A stretch of 16,802 nt of DNA from CALCKU01 sp964534845 (GTDB lineage: Bacteria; Pseudomonadota; Alphaproteobacteria; Caulobacterales; Maricaulaceae). Of the stretch, positions 1-7,800 are shown one piece after another. The notes beneath the pieces were generated by a model, which ran no database searches, had not been told where the DNA came from, and saw only the letters and a list, made by a program, of their open reading frames with translations. The translations under genes and the position numbers were made by a program. The stretch lies in contig CAZHPV010000056.1 of NCBI GenBank assembly GCA_964534845.1, positions 1 through 16,802 of the forward strand, in the 5' to 3' direction. Position 1 is the first letter of the stretch. Every line of letters begins with the position of its first letter.

Positions 1-55
1 CAATCGTACCAATATTCGCGTGCGGCTTATTACGCTCAAACTTCTCTTTTGCCAT
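1..55 (-). CDS. tuf: Elongation factor Tu, N-terminal fragment (cut by window edge)
   Basis: Only the first 18 codons are present, reading MAKEKFERNKPHANIGTI, the start of bacterial EF-Tu just before its GTP-binding P-loop. EF-Tu delivers aminoacyl-tRNA to the ribosomal A site. The ATG at 55 has a GGAG Shine-Dalgarno about 8 nt upstream. The gene lies 63 nt downstream of fusA, the last position of the str operon (rpsL-rpsG-fusA-tuf), and I see no terminator in that gap, so it is probably read from the rpsL promoter. It is one of two tuf copies touched by this window; the other ends at 16750. Confidence 0.95.
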   Translation of the reverse strand, partial: MAKEKFERNKPHANIGTI

Positions 56-118
56 TTTAGCTCTCCGTTCTTCTTAATTGGAGTTAAAAACCAAATCTTA
101 AACCACTCAGGGCGCTGC

Positions 119-2203
119 CTACGCACCGCCCTGCTTGGAAATTACTTCATCTGCAACGGCTTGCGGCGTTGCAGCATAATGATCAAATGTCATTGTAAAC
201 TGCGCGCGACCCTGCGTTTTTGAGCGCAAGTCATTGACGTAGCCAAACATATTGGCCAGTGGCACCATTGCGTTCACGACATTTGCATTACCGCGCATTT
301 CCGTGCCTTCAATCATGCCACGGCGTGAATTCAAATCACCAATTACATCGCCCATATATTCATCAGGCGTTACGACCTCGACCTTCATGATCGGCTCAAG
401 CAATTTCAATTTGCCTTCAATCTTGATCTGGCGAAACGCTGCACGGGCAGCGATTTCAAAGGCCATCACAGAGGAGTCAACATCATGATAAGCCCCGTCA
501 TAAAGCTCGGCCTTAAAATCAATAACCGGAAAGCCTGCCAAAAGGCCGGTTTCAGACATTGTCCGAATACCCTTTTCAACGCCCGGAATATATTCTTTCG
601 GCACATTACCACCGACAACTTTACTCTCAAATTCAATACCAGAACCCGGCTCAAGCGGCTCAAATCTGATTTTCACCCGGCCAAATTGACCCGAACCACC
701 AGACTGTTTCTTATGGGTGTAGTCAATATCAACAGGGGCTGCCAAAGCCTCACGGTAGGCCACTTGCGGCTGACCAATATTTGCCTCTACACCAAATTCG
801 CGCTTCAGACGATCAACCAGAATATCCAGATGTAATTCGCCCATGCCCGCCATAATGGTCTGGCCTGACTCTTCATCCGTTGTAACGCGGAAAGACGGGT
901 CTTCTGCCGCTAAACGCTGCAAGCCAATACCGAGCTTCTCCTGGTCAGCCTTTGATTTTGGCTCAACCGCAATCTCGATAACCGGATCAGGGAACTCCAT
1001 ACGCTCGAGAATAACGGGCGCATTTTGATCACACAAAGTATCCCCTGTGGTAGAGCCCTTTAGACCCGCAACAGCAATAATATCACCCGCATAAGCCTCT
1101 TGGATGTCCTCACGGTCATTTGAGTGCATCATCATCATACGACCAACGCGCTCTTTTCTCTCTTTAACTGAATTCAGCAAAGTCGTGCCGGTCTGTAGCT
1201 TGCCCGAATAAATCCGGCAAAATGTCAGCGTTCCGACAAATTTATCATTCATGATTTTAAAAGCCAGCATAGAGAGTGGCTCGTCATCAGAGGCCGGGCG
1301 CGTAGTCTCTTCGCCTGTCTTGCCGTCAATACCCTTGATCGCGGCAATATCGAGCGGGCTTGGCAGATAAGCCACAACAGCATCCAATAAAGGCTGAACA
1401 CCTTTGTTCTTGAACGCTGTTCCGCAGAAAACAGGTACAACCTTACCCGCTATTGTCGCCGCGCGCACAAGACGCTGGATGGTTTCAACGTCAGGCATCT
1501 CGCCTTCAAAATAGGCCTCCATGACAGCATCGTCCATATCGGCCACAGCCTCGATCAAGGCCTCGCGGTATTCAGCGGCTTTATCCGCCATTTCAGCCGG
1601 AATATCGACCGTATCAAATTTAGCACCCAAATCGGCCTCGTCAGCCCAAACATAAGCACAGTTTTTAACCAGATCGACAACGCCTTTAAACTGGTCCTCA
1701 GCACCGATAGGCAATTGCATTTCCAAGGCGTTCCCACCCAAACGATCTTTAACGGATTGAACCGAGGCGTAAAAATCCGCGCCAATTTTGTCCATTTTAT
1801 TGATAAAGATCATACGCGGGACGTTATATTTGTCAGCCTGACGCCAGACAGTTTCTGTCTGAGGCTCAACACCGGCATTCGCGTCTAGCAGCGCAACAGC
1901 ACCGTCCAGAACCCGTAAAGAGCGCTCGACCTCAATTGTGAAGTCCACGTGACCCGGTGTGTCAATAATATTGAGGCGCTTACCCGCCCAGAAACATGTC
2001 GTCGCCGCAGACGTAATCGTAATGCCGCGCTCTTGCTCTTGTTCCATCCAGTCCATCGTGGCCGCACCGTCATGCACCTCAGCAATTTTGTGGTTCTTGC
2101 CTGTATAATAGAGAATGCGCTCTGTGCAGGTCGTCTTACCCGCATCAATATGCGCCATAATGCCAAAATTACGATAATCTTTAAGGTCGTATTCGCGTGC
2201 CAT
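119..2203 (-). CDS. fusA: Elongation factor G
   Basis: EF-G is the cytoplasmic GTPase that drives translocation of tRNA and mRNA on the ribosome and, with RRF, ribosome recycling. The 694-residue product shows the GTPase motifs in order: P-loop AHIDAGKT (about 17-24), the switch I segment RGITITSAAT (59-68), DTPGH (81-85) with the catalytic histidine, and NKMDK (135-139). The later domains, including the GQFGRVKI segment of domain IV, are full length. The start ATG at 2203 gives the canonical MAREYDL beginning. The Shine-Dalgarno is weak (AGAG in a 22-nt gap after rpsG), so translational coupling to rpsG is likely. It is the third gene of the str operon, followed by tuf. No frameshift or missing motif was seen. 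The family assignment is secure. Confidence 0.98.
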   Translation of the reverse strand: MAREYDLKDYRNFGIMAHIDAGKTTCTERILYYTGKNHKIAEVHDGAATMDWMEQEQERGITITSAATTCFWAGKRLNIIDTPGHVDFTIEVERSLRVLDGAVALLDANAGVEPQTETVWRQADKYNVPRMIFINKMDKIGADFYASVQSVKDRLGGNALEMQLPIGAEDQFKGVVDLVKNCAYVWADEADLGAKFDTVDIPAEMADKAAEYREALIEAVADMDDAVMEAYFEGEMPDVETIQRLVRAATIAGKVVPVFCGTAFKNKGVQPLLDAVVAYLPSPLDIAAIKGIDGKTGEETTRPASDDEPLSMLAFKIMNDKFVGTLTFCRIYSGKLQTGTTLLNSVKERKERVGRMMMMHSNDREDIQEAYAGDIIAVAGLKGSTTGDTLCDQNAPVILERMEFPDPVIEIAVEPKSKADQEKLGIGLQRLAAEDPSFRVTTDEESGQTIMAGMGELHLDILVDRLKREFGVEANIGQPQVAYREALAAPVDIDYTHKKQSGGSGQFGRVKIRFEPLEPGSGIEFESKVVGGNVPKEYIPGVEKGIRTMSETGLLAGFPVIDFKAELYDGAYHDVDSSVMAFEIAARAAFRQIKIEGKLKLLEPIMKVEVVTPDEYMGDVIGDLNSRRGMIEGTEMRGNANVVNAMVPLANMFGYVNDLRSKTQGRAQFTMTFDHYAATPQAVADEVISKQGGA

Positions 2204-2225
2204 GATTGATCTCTATAATTCCAAT

Positions 2226-2696
2226 TTACCAGCGATAATGCGAGAAAGCGCGGTTGGCTTCAGCCATTTTATGCGTATCTTCGCGTTTCTTAACGGCTGT
2301 GCCCCGATTATTTGAAGCGTCGAGTAATTCTCCCGCAAGGCGCTCGCGCATTGTGTTTTCATTTCGGGAACGAGAAGCCGAGACCAACCAACGTATAGCC
2401 AGAGCCTGACGTCGTTCTGGACGCACTTCAACCGGCACCTGATAGGTTGCACCCCCAACGCGGCGCGATCGCACCTCAACAGCAGGTTTAATATTCTCAA
2501 GCGCGTCATGGAAAATCCGAATAGGCTCTGATTTAGCCTTGCCTTCAACGATATCCAGAGCGCCGTAAACGATTTTTTCGGCTACAGACTTTTTGCCATC
2601 TAGCATAATGGCATTCATGAATTTTGACAGGACGAGATCGCCGAATTTCGGATCCGGTAAAATCTCTCTTTTTTCTGCGCGGTGACGACGTGACAT
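2226..2696 (-). CDS. rpsG: 30S ribosomal protein S7
   Basis: S7 is a primary 16S rRNA binder that nucleates assembly of the 30S head and lies near the E-site tRNA. The 156-residue product has the usual family length and start (MSRRHRAEKREILPDPKFGD), the conserved segment RRVGGATYQVPVEVRPERR in the middle and the AEANRAFSHYRW C-terminus. It starts 25 nt after the rpsL stop, with an AGGA Shine-Dalgarno about 9 nt before the ATG. In E. coli S7 is the translational repressor of the str operon and acts in the rpsL-rpsG gap. Here that gap is only about 25 nt, too short for the E. coli-type operator, so any S7 feedback would have to use another site (inference). Confidence 0.98.
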   Translation of the reverse strand: MSRRHRAEKREILPDPKFGDLVLSKFMNAIMLDGKKSVAEKIVYGALDIVEGKAKSEPIRIFHDALENIKPAVEVRSRRVGGATYQVPVEVRPERRQALAIRWLVSASRSRNENTMRERLAGELLDASNNRGTAVKKREDTHKMAEANRAFSHYRW

Positions 2697-2721
2697 TATC
2701 TAAATTCCTATCTCGAACCGT

Positions 2722-3093
2722 TTACTTAGGACGCTTAGCGCCATATTTGGACCGACGCTGACGACGATCCTTAACACCTTGTGTATCCAAAACGCCGCGT
2801 AATACGTGATAGCGCACACCCGGCAAGTCTTTCACACGACCGCCGCGAATAAGCACCACACTGTGCTCTTGCAGATTATGGCCCTCACCCGGAATATATG
2901 AGAGAACCTCAAAACCGTTTGTTAGGCGTACTTTGGCCACTTTCCGCAGCGCCGAATTCGGCTTTTTTGGAGTCGTTGTATAGACGCGCGTACACACGCC
3001 CCGCTTTTGCGGACAGGCTTCTAGCGCCGGCACCTTATTACGTTTACGTTTATCCTTCCGGGGCTTCCGGATTAGCTGTTGAATAGTTGGCAT
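2722..3093 (-). CDS. rpsL: 30S ribosomal protein S12
   Basis: S12 sits at the 30S decoding centre and controls reading accuracy. I chose the ATG at 3093, giving 123 aa beginning MPTIQQLIRKPRK. An upstream in-frame ATG at 3117 would add eight residues (MCRKRSGF) foreign to the family. The decoding loop TTTPKKPNSALRK carries Lys43, and RVKDLPGVRYH carries Lys88. Both are the wild-type residues whose substitution gives streptomycin resistance in other bacteria, so the allele looks sensitive. It is the first gene of the str operon, with a long structured leader and a strong promoter at 3295-3323. The upstream GGAAAAGG is a plausible Shine-Dalgarno, about 11 nt from the ATG. Confidence 0.98.
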   Translation of the reverse strand: MPTIQQLIRKPRKDKRKRNKVPALEACPQKRGVCTRVYTTTPKKPNSALRKVAKVRLTNGFEVLSYIPGEGHNLQEHSVVLIRGGRVKDLPGVRYHVLRGVLDTQGVKDRRQRRSKYGAKRPK

Positions 3094-3294
3094 AAAACCA
3101 GACCTTTTCCTGCACAAAAAGCAAACAGCCCGCCCCTTTAATCCCTCTTCATTGTGGGAAAAGACAGGTTATTTGCAACAAAACCGCATATATTCGCGCA
3201 AAACTCCACGCGATATGCGATCAAATGTTCCTTTTATCGCCGTAAGATAGGTTTCTACGGCAACCCGTAGACAGCAATCTCATTGACGAGGTGC
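3094..3294 (-). promoter_or_regulatory. Structured 5' leader of the str operon
   Basis: Gene-free stretch between the rpsL promoter and the rpsL start. On the transcript three inverted repeats stand out. Arms 3254-3260 and 3265-3271 form a 7-bp stem with a 4-nt loop. Arms 3239-3244 and 3256-3261 form an alternative 6-bp stem that uses the same bases as the first, so only one of the two can form. Arms 3185-3191 with 3213-3219, plus inner arms 3195-3198 with 3209-3212, form an 11-bp imperfect hairpin with a 10-nt loop and a 3-nt bulge. No U-tract follows any of them, so this is not a classical intrinsic terminator. A regulatory role is inference. Confidence 0.5.
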
Positions 3295-3323
3295 CGTATA
3301 AGCGCGGATTCGCTCCCCGTCAA
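3295..3323 (-). promoter_or_regulatory. Sigma70-type promoter of the rpsL-rpsG-fusA-tuf operon
   Basis: On the minus strand a -35 box TTGACG (3318-3323) and a -10 box TATACG (3295-3300) are separated by exactly 17 bases. The -35 matches the consensus at 5 of 6 positions and the -10 at 4 of 6. The expected transcription start is near 3288, giving a leader of roughly 195 nt before rpsL. The discriminator after the -10 box is GC-rich (GCACCTC), as is common at promoters under stringent control; that regulation is inferred. It lies about 70 bases after the dipeptidase stop codon, where the head of a str operon should have its promoter. Confidence 0.75.
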
Positions 3324-3389
3324 CAGTGATTTCAAGGTTTTTTTCGGCGCTATACACTAGGCCAGAATCTACCCCATTAAACAGGGCGC

Positions 3390-4694
3390 TTATTGACCTG
3401 TTTTATGCGATTGCGCAGCGGACTGGGCAGCGGCCATGACCCGCAGGAGGTTTTCCCCCCATATTTTGGCGATATCGCCTTCACTATAGCCTCGCCTTAA
3501 CAATTCTGCGGTCACATTAGCGGTTTGAGAGGCATCCTCCCACCCATCAAGGCCGCCGCCTCCGTCAAAATCTGAGGCAATGCCGACATGATTAATCCCT
3601 GCCACCTTTACCGCGTGATCAATATGGTCAACAAAATCAGCAATAGTCGCGCGCGGCTTTATATCCCAGATAGCTTTTATGCGCTCCTTATACTCGGCTT
3701 TGACCTCTTCAGAGGCTGAACGCCGTTTATCGGCTGTTTCTAATCCCAATTCCTCACGCAAAGACTTTTGAAATGCTTTTTGCTCAGACGTGAAAGGTTT
3801 GACATAAGCGTCAAAAGCCACCATTTGCGCGACCCCGCCAATTGCGGCGATCTTGCGAAGTTGTTCATCATCCAGATTTCGCGGGTGATCGCCAATAGCT
3901 TTAGCGCCTGAATGGCTGGCTATAATGGGCGTGGTCGATAAATCGGCGGCCTGCATCATCGAGGCTTTGGAAGCATGGGACACGTCAACCATAATCCCAA
4001 ATTTATTGAGGGTTTTGATAAGGTCACGACCCTGTTCTGATACCCCATTATGACGCGGCCTATTTTTATCACGCTGCGGGTGCGGGTTTGAACTGTCGGC
4101 AAATTGATTATGCCCAAAATGGGTAAGGCCGACATAATGCGCCCCAGCTTTGATTTCTAATATTTGTTTTCCGCAATCACGTTTATCGCTCGCCTTACCG
4201 AAAATTTTTAAATTATATTCATGGTCTGATCCACATAATGTTAGCGGGTAAGCATTCTCCCAGCCAATCAATATAGCCTTTTTTCCACTCTCGACAATTC
4301 TACGCGTATCGGCGACTGTACGCGCCAACTCAACGCGGTGTTCATATTTTTCCAAGAATTTATGTATAGCTTGCGAGCGCTTTACGGAAATTCCCCATGC
4401 CTCTTCATAGGCTTCGGCTGTGTCTAATGCGCCTTGAGGTGTGTAAACGATAAGAAAGGCCACATCGACTCCACCCGCATCCAATTTCTGCAAATCTGCT
4501 TGTAACCGCGCGTCACCGCTCGGGTCTATTTCACCCATATATTCCAGCGGTATATCGATATGCGAGTCTAAGATAAGTGTATTTTTATGTATGCGCGTAA
4601 TTTCTTCTGCGCTTAAGATCGTTTGCTCTATCTTTTTTGGCGCACCACAGGCTGCGATTAGGCATGTAAATATTAAAAGTAGAAATTGGCGCAT
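3390..4694 (-). CDS. Lipoprotein membrane dipeptidase, peptidase family M19
   Basis: A zinc dipeptidase of the renal dipeptidase (M19) family that hydrolyses dipeptides, probably in the periplasm. The 434-residue product begins with a short lipoprotein signal: a hydrophobic run (residues 4-15) and lipobox IAAC with Cys16 as the lipidation site, followed by Gly, which does not signal inner-membrane retention. The family metal ligands are all present: HxD in DSHID (His45, Asp47), Glu146 in GWENA, His240 in DVSH and His261 in SHSG. HPRN (Arg272) and SDFDG (Asp375) match substrate-site motifs. Residues about 150-182 look like an insertion carrying Cys154 and Cys174, which could form a disulfide. 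The ATG at 4694 has a GAGG Shine-Dalgarno 6-8 nt upstream. It sits alone between the rpoC terminator and the rpsL promoter. Physiological substrates cannot be read from sequence. Confidence 0.93.
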   Translation of the reverse strand: MRQFLLLIFTCLIAACGAPKKIEQTILSAEEITRIHKNTLILDSHIDIPLEYMGEIDPSGDARLQADLQKLDAGGVDVAFLIVYTPQGALDTAEAYEEAWGISVKRSQAIHKFLEKYEHRVELARTVADTRRIVESGKKAILIGWENAYPLTLCGSDHEYNLKIFGKASDKRDCGKQILEIKAGAHYVGLTHFGHNQFADSSNPHPQRDKNRPRHNGVSEQGRDLIKTLNKFGIMVDVSHASKASMMQAADLSTTPIIASHSGAKAIGDHPRNLDDEQLRKIAAIGGVAQMVAFDAYVKPFTSEQKAFQKSLREELGLETADKRRSASEEVKAEYKERIKAIWDIKPRATIADFVDHIDHAVKVAGINHVGIASDFDGGGGLDGWEDASQTANVTAELLRRGYSEGDIAKIWGENLLRVMAAAQSAAQSHKTGQ

Positions 4695-4749
4695 ATCTTT
4701 CCTCGATACCGACAGCTATCATCACAGATAAGACATGTCGTACTATAAA

Positions 4750-4790
4750 CTTTAAAATAAAAAAAGCCGCCAATAAAGAGGCGGCTTTTT
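4750..4790 (-). terminator. Intrinsic terminator after rpoC, possibly bidirectional
   Basis: Arms 4761-4771 and 4780-4790 form a perfect 11-bp stem (GCCGCC core flanked by A/T pairs) with an 8-nt loop. On the minus-strand transcript it is followed by a run of seven U and further A/U bases. It starts about 20 nt after the rpoC stop at 4812 and ends the rpoBC transcript before the dipeptidase gene. The plus strand also ends the stem in five T, so it could terminate in both directions. Confidence 0.92.
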
Positions 4791-4811
4791 AATCTTATAT
4801 GTGCGTTTACG

Positions 4812-7800
4812 CTATTCAGCTGCGCCTTCTTCAATCTCTTCAGGGAACTCTTCGAGCTGAGGCTGGGCCATGCGGCGCTCTTCCAGTAATTTCTGGTCGC
4901 GATCATTGGCCAGTTTCTGATATTTACGCAGATTACCACCTGTACCTGCCGGAATAAGTCGCCCGACAATCACATTTTCTTTCAAGCCTTCAAGCAAGTC
5001 TTCCTTACCATGCACAGACGCTTCCGTCAGAACGCGGGTTGTTTCCTGGAAGGAGGCTGCCGAAATGAAGGACCTCGTCTGGAGCGAAGCTTTGGTGATA
5101 CCCAGCAAGACAGGTGTTCCCACCGCTGGGGCCGCATCTTTATTACGCTCGAGCAAAGCGGTATTCGCATTTTCAAACTCAATACGGTCTAATTGCTCAC
5201 CGCGCAGCAGCGAACTATCGCCCGGGTCTGTTACTTCGACCTTTTGGAGCATTTGACGCACAATCACTTCAATATGTTTGTCATTAATCGGCACGCCTTG
5301 AAGGCGGTAAACACCCTGAACTTCATCAACGAGATATTGTGCCAAGGCCTCAACACCCATGATCTGTAAAATATCATGCGGGGCAGGATTACCATCTAGC
5401 AGATAGTCACCCTTTCGCACGATGTCGCCGTCCTGGACCAGCATATGCTTACCTTTGGCAATCAGGAATGAAGACGGCTCAAGCGTCTCGTCTTCGGGAT
5501 GGATCAGGATTTTACGCTTGTTTTTATAATCTCGCGCAAATTCAATCTTACCATCAATATCCGCGATAACCGCGTCATCCTTCGGACGACGGGCCTCGAA
5601 CAGTTCCGCCACACGCGGCAGACCCCCGGTAATATCACGCTGGGTCGCACCGCCTTTAGCAATACGCGCAATGACCTCGCCGGGTTTGATTTTATCACCA
5701 TCCTGAACAGACAGGATAGCGCCCACGGCCAGCATATATTTCGCGACATTGCCGGAACCCAACTTAACAGGTTCGCCGTTATCATCCTCAATCACGGCGA
5801 GTGGCTGGATTTCTGAGCCTTTAGCGGTTGAGCGCCAGTCTATAATCACTTTAGAGGAAATGCCTGTTTCCTCGTCGGTTTCTTCCTTAGCCGATACGCC
5901 CTCGACAATATCAAGCAAGCGAACCGTACCCCCGACTTCCGTTACGATTGGCGTGGCATAAGGATCCCACTCCGCAAGGCGGTCGCCGCGCGCTACTTTT
6001 GCACCGTCTTTAACTGACAGACGTGTACCATAGCTGACCTTATGCGCTTCGAGCTCTTTTCCGTCGCCGTTCACGATCGTGACCTGCATATTGCGGCCCA
6101 TAACCACGAATTGACCGACAGCATTCTCCACGACATTGCCGTCAACATAAACGACCTTACCTTCATTAGAGCTTTCAATAACGGATTTATCTGACACAGA
6201 GGCCGTTCCCCCGATATGGAACGTCCGCATGGTAAGCTGAGTACCCGGTTCGCCAATGGACTGCGCGGCAATAACACCCACCGCTTCACCCATATTGACT
6301 TTCGTACCGCGTGCAAGATCACGTCCGTAACATGTCGCACAAATCCCCGTACGGGTTTCACAGGTCAAGGCCGAGCGAACCCGCGTGGCTTGTAAACCTG
6401 AGGCGTCAATTTCGGCCATTATATCTTCATCGACATAGGTATTGGCGGGATACATTAAGTCGCCACTACGCGGATCCTGAATATCTTCGGCCGTTGTCCG
6501 GCCCAACATACGCAGGCCTAATGTCACAACGATTTCACCACCGTCAACAACAGGCGTAAGTTCGATACCTTCAGATGTACCGCAATCTTGTTGGGTGACG
6601 ATACAGTCTTGGGCCACATCGACAAGACGACGGGTGAGATATCCGGAGTTGGCAGTTTTAAGCGCCGTATCTGCCAGTCCTTTTCTCGCCCCGTGGGTCG
6701 AGTTAAAGTAATCCAGAACAGACAGACCTTCTTTAAAATTAGCCGTAATAGGCGTTTCGATAATTTCCCCGGACGGCTTGGCCATAAGACCGCGCATACC
6801 CGCCAGTTGTTTCATCTGGTTTTTTGATCCACGCGCACCACTATCTGCCATCATATAGATGGAATTAATAAGCTTACGATCCCGCGCAGCCTCATCCATC
6901 ATCGCATCCGCGACTTTATCGGTACATTTAGACCAAGCATCGACAACTTTATTATATTTCTCGCCCTTGGTAATCAAACCATCAGCATATTGTTGCTCAA
7001 ATTCTGAAACAAGGTCGCGTGTCTGGCTAACCAGACTATATTTGGTTTCAGGAATAACCATATCATCCTTACCAAAGGAAATACCCGCTTTACAGGCTTC
7101 GCGGAAACCAAGACCCATAATCTTATCGGCAAAAATCACCGTCGCCTTCTGACCGGCATGGCGGTAGACAACATCAATAAGAGACCCGATTTCTTTCTTG
7201 GTTAGAACCTTATTGATAACCTTATATGACACCAGAGGATGAAGCGGCATATATTCCGCAATCTTCAGACGACCCGGCGATGTCTCGGCAACTTCATATG
7301 TGATCGATCCGTCTTCATGCACAACCGGAAACCGGCCTTTTACTTTCGCATGCAAGGAGACAATTTTATTATCAAGCGCGGCTTCAACCTCGGCCATATC
7401 AGCAAAGATCATACCTTCGCCTTTTTCACCGTCGCGCATTAACGACATATAATAAAGACCCAGAACAATATCTTGGGACGGGACAATAATCGGGCGTCCA
7501 TTGGCCGGCGACAATATATTATTAGTCGACATCATCAAAACGCGCGCTTCAAGCTGGGCCTCGATAGATAAGGGCACGTGAACGGCCATTTGGTCACCGT
7601 CAAAGTCAGCGTTAAAGGCCGCACAAACGAGCGGATGGAGCTGAATGGCCTTGCCTTCGGTCAGCTTGGGCTCAAAAGCCTGGATACCAAGCCTGTGAAG
7701 TGTCGGGGCGCGGTTAAGCAAAACAGGATGTTCGCGGATAACCTCGTCTAAAATATCCCAGACTTCAGGACGCTCTTTTTCAACCAATTTCTTGGATTGT

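Noticed and set aside
3221..3283. A 20-codon open frame (MRLLSTGCRRNLSYGDKRNI) at the 5' end of the str leader that could be a leader peptide
   Set aside because: There is no Shine-Dalgarno, the ATG lies only about 5 nt from the predicted transcription start, and the composition shows no run of a single regulatory amino acid.
4695..4750. Promoter for the dipeptidase (TATAGT after the rpoC terminator)
   Set aside because: The TATAGT is a fair -10 box, but no -35 box sits 16-18 bases upstream; that position is occupied by the T-run of the terminator.
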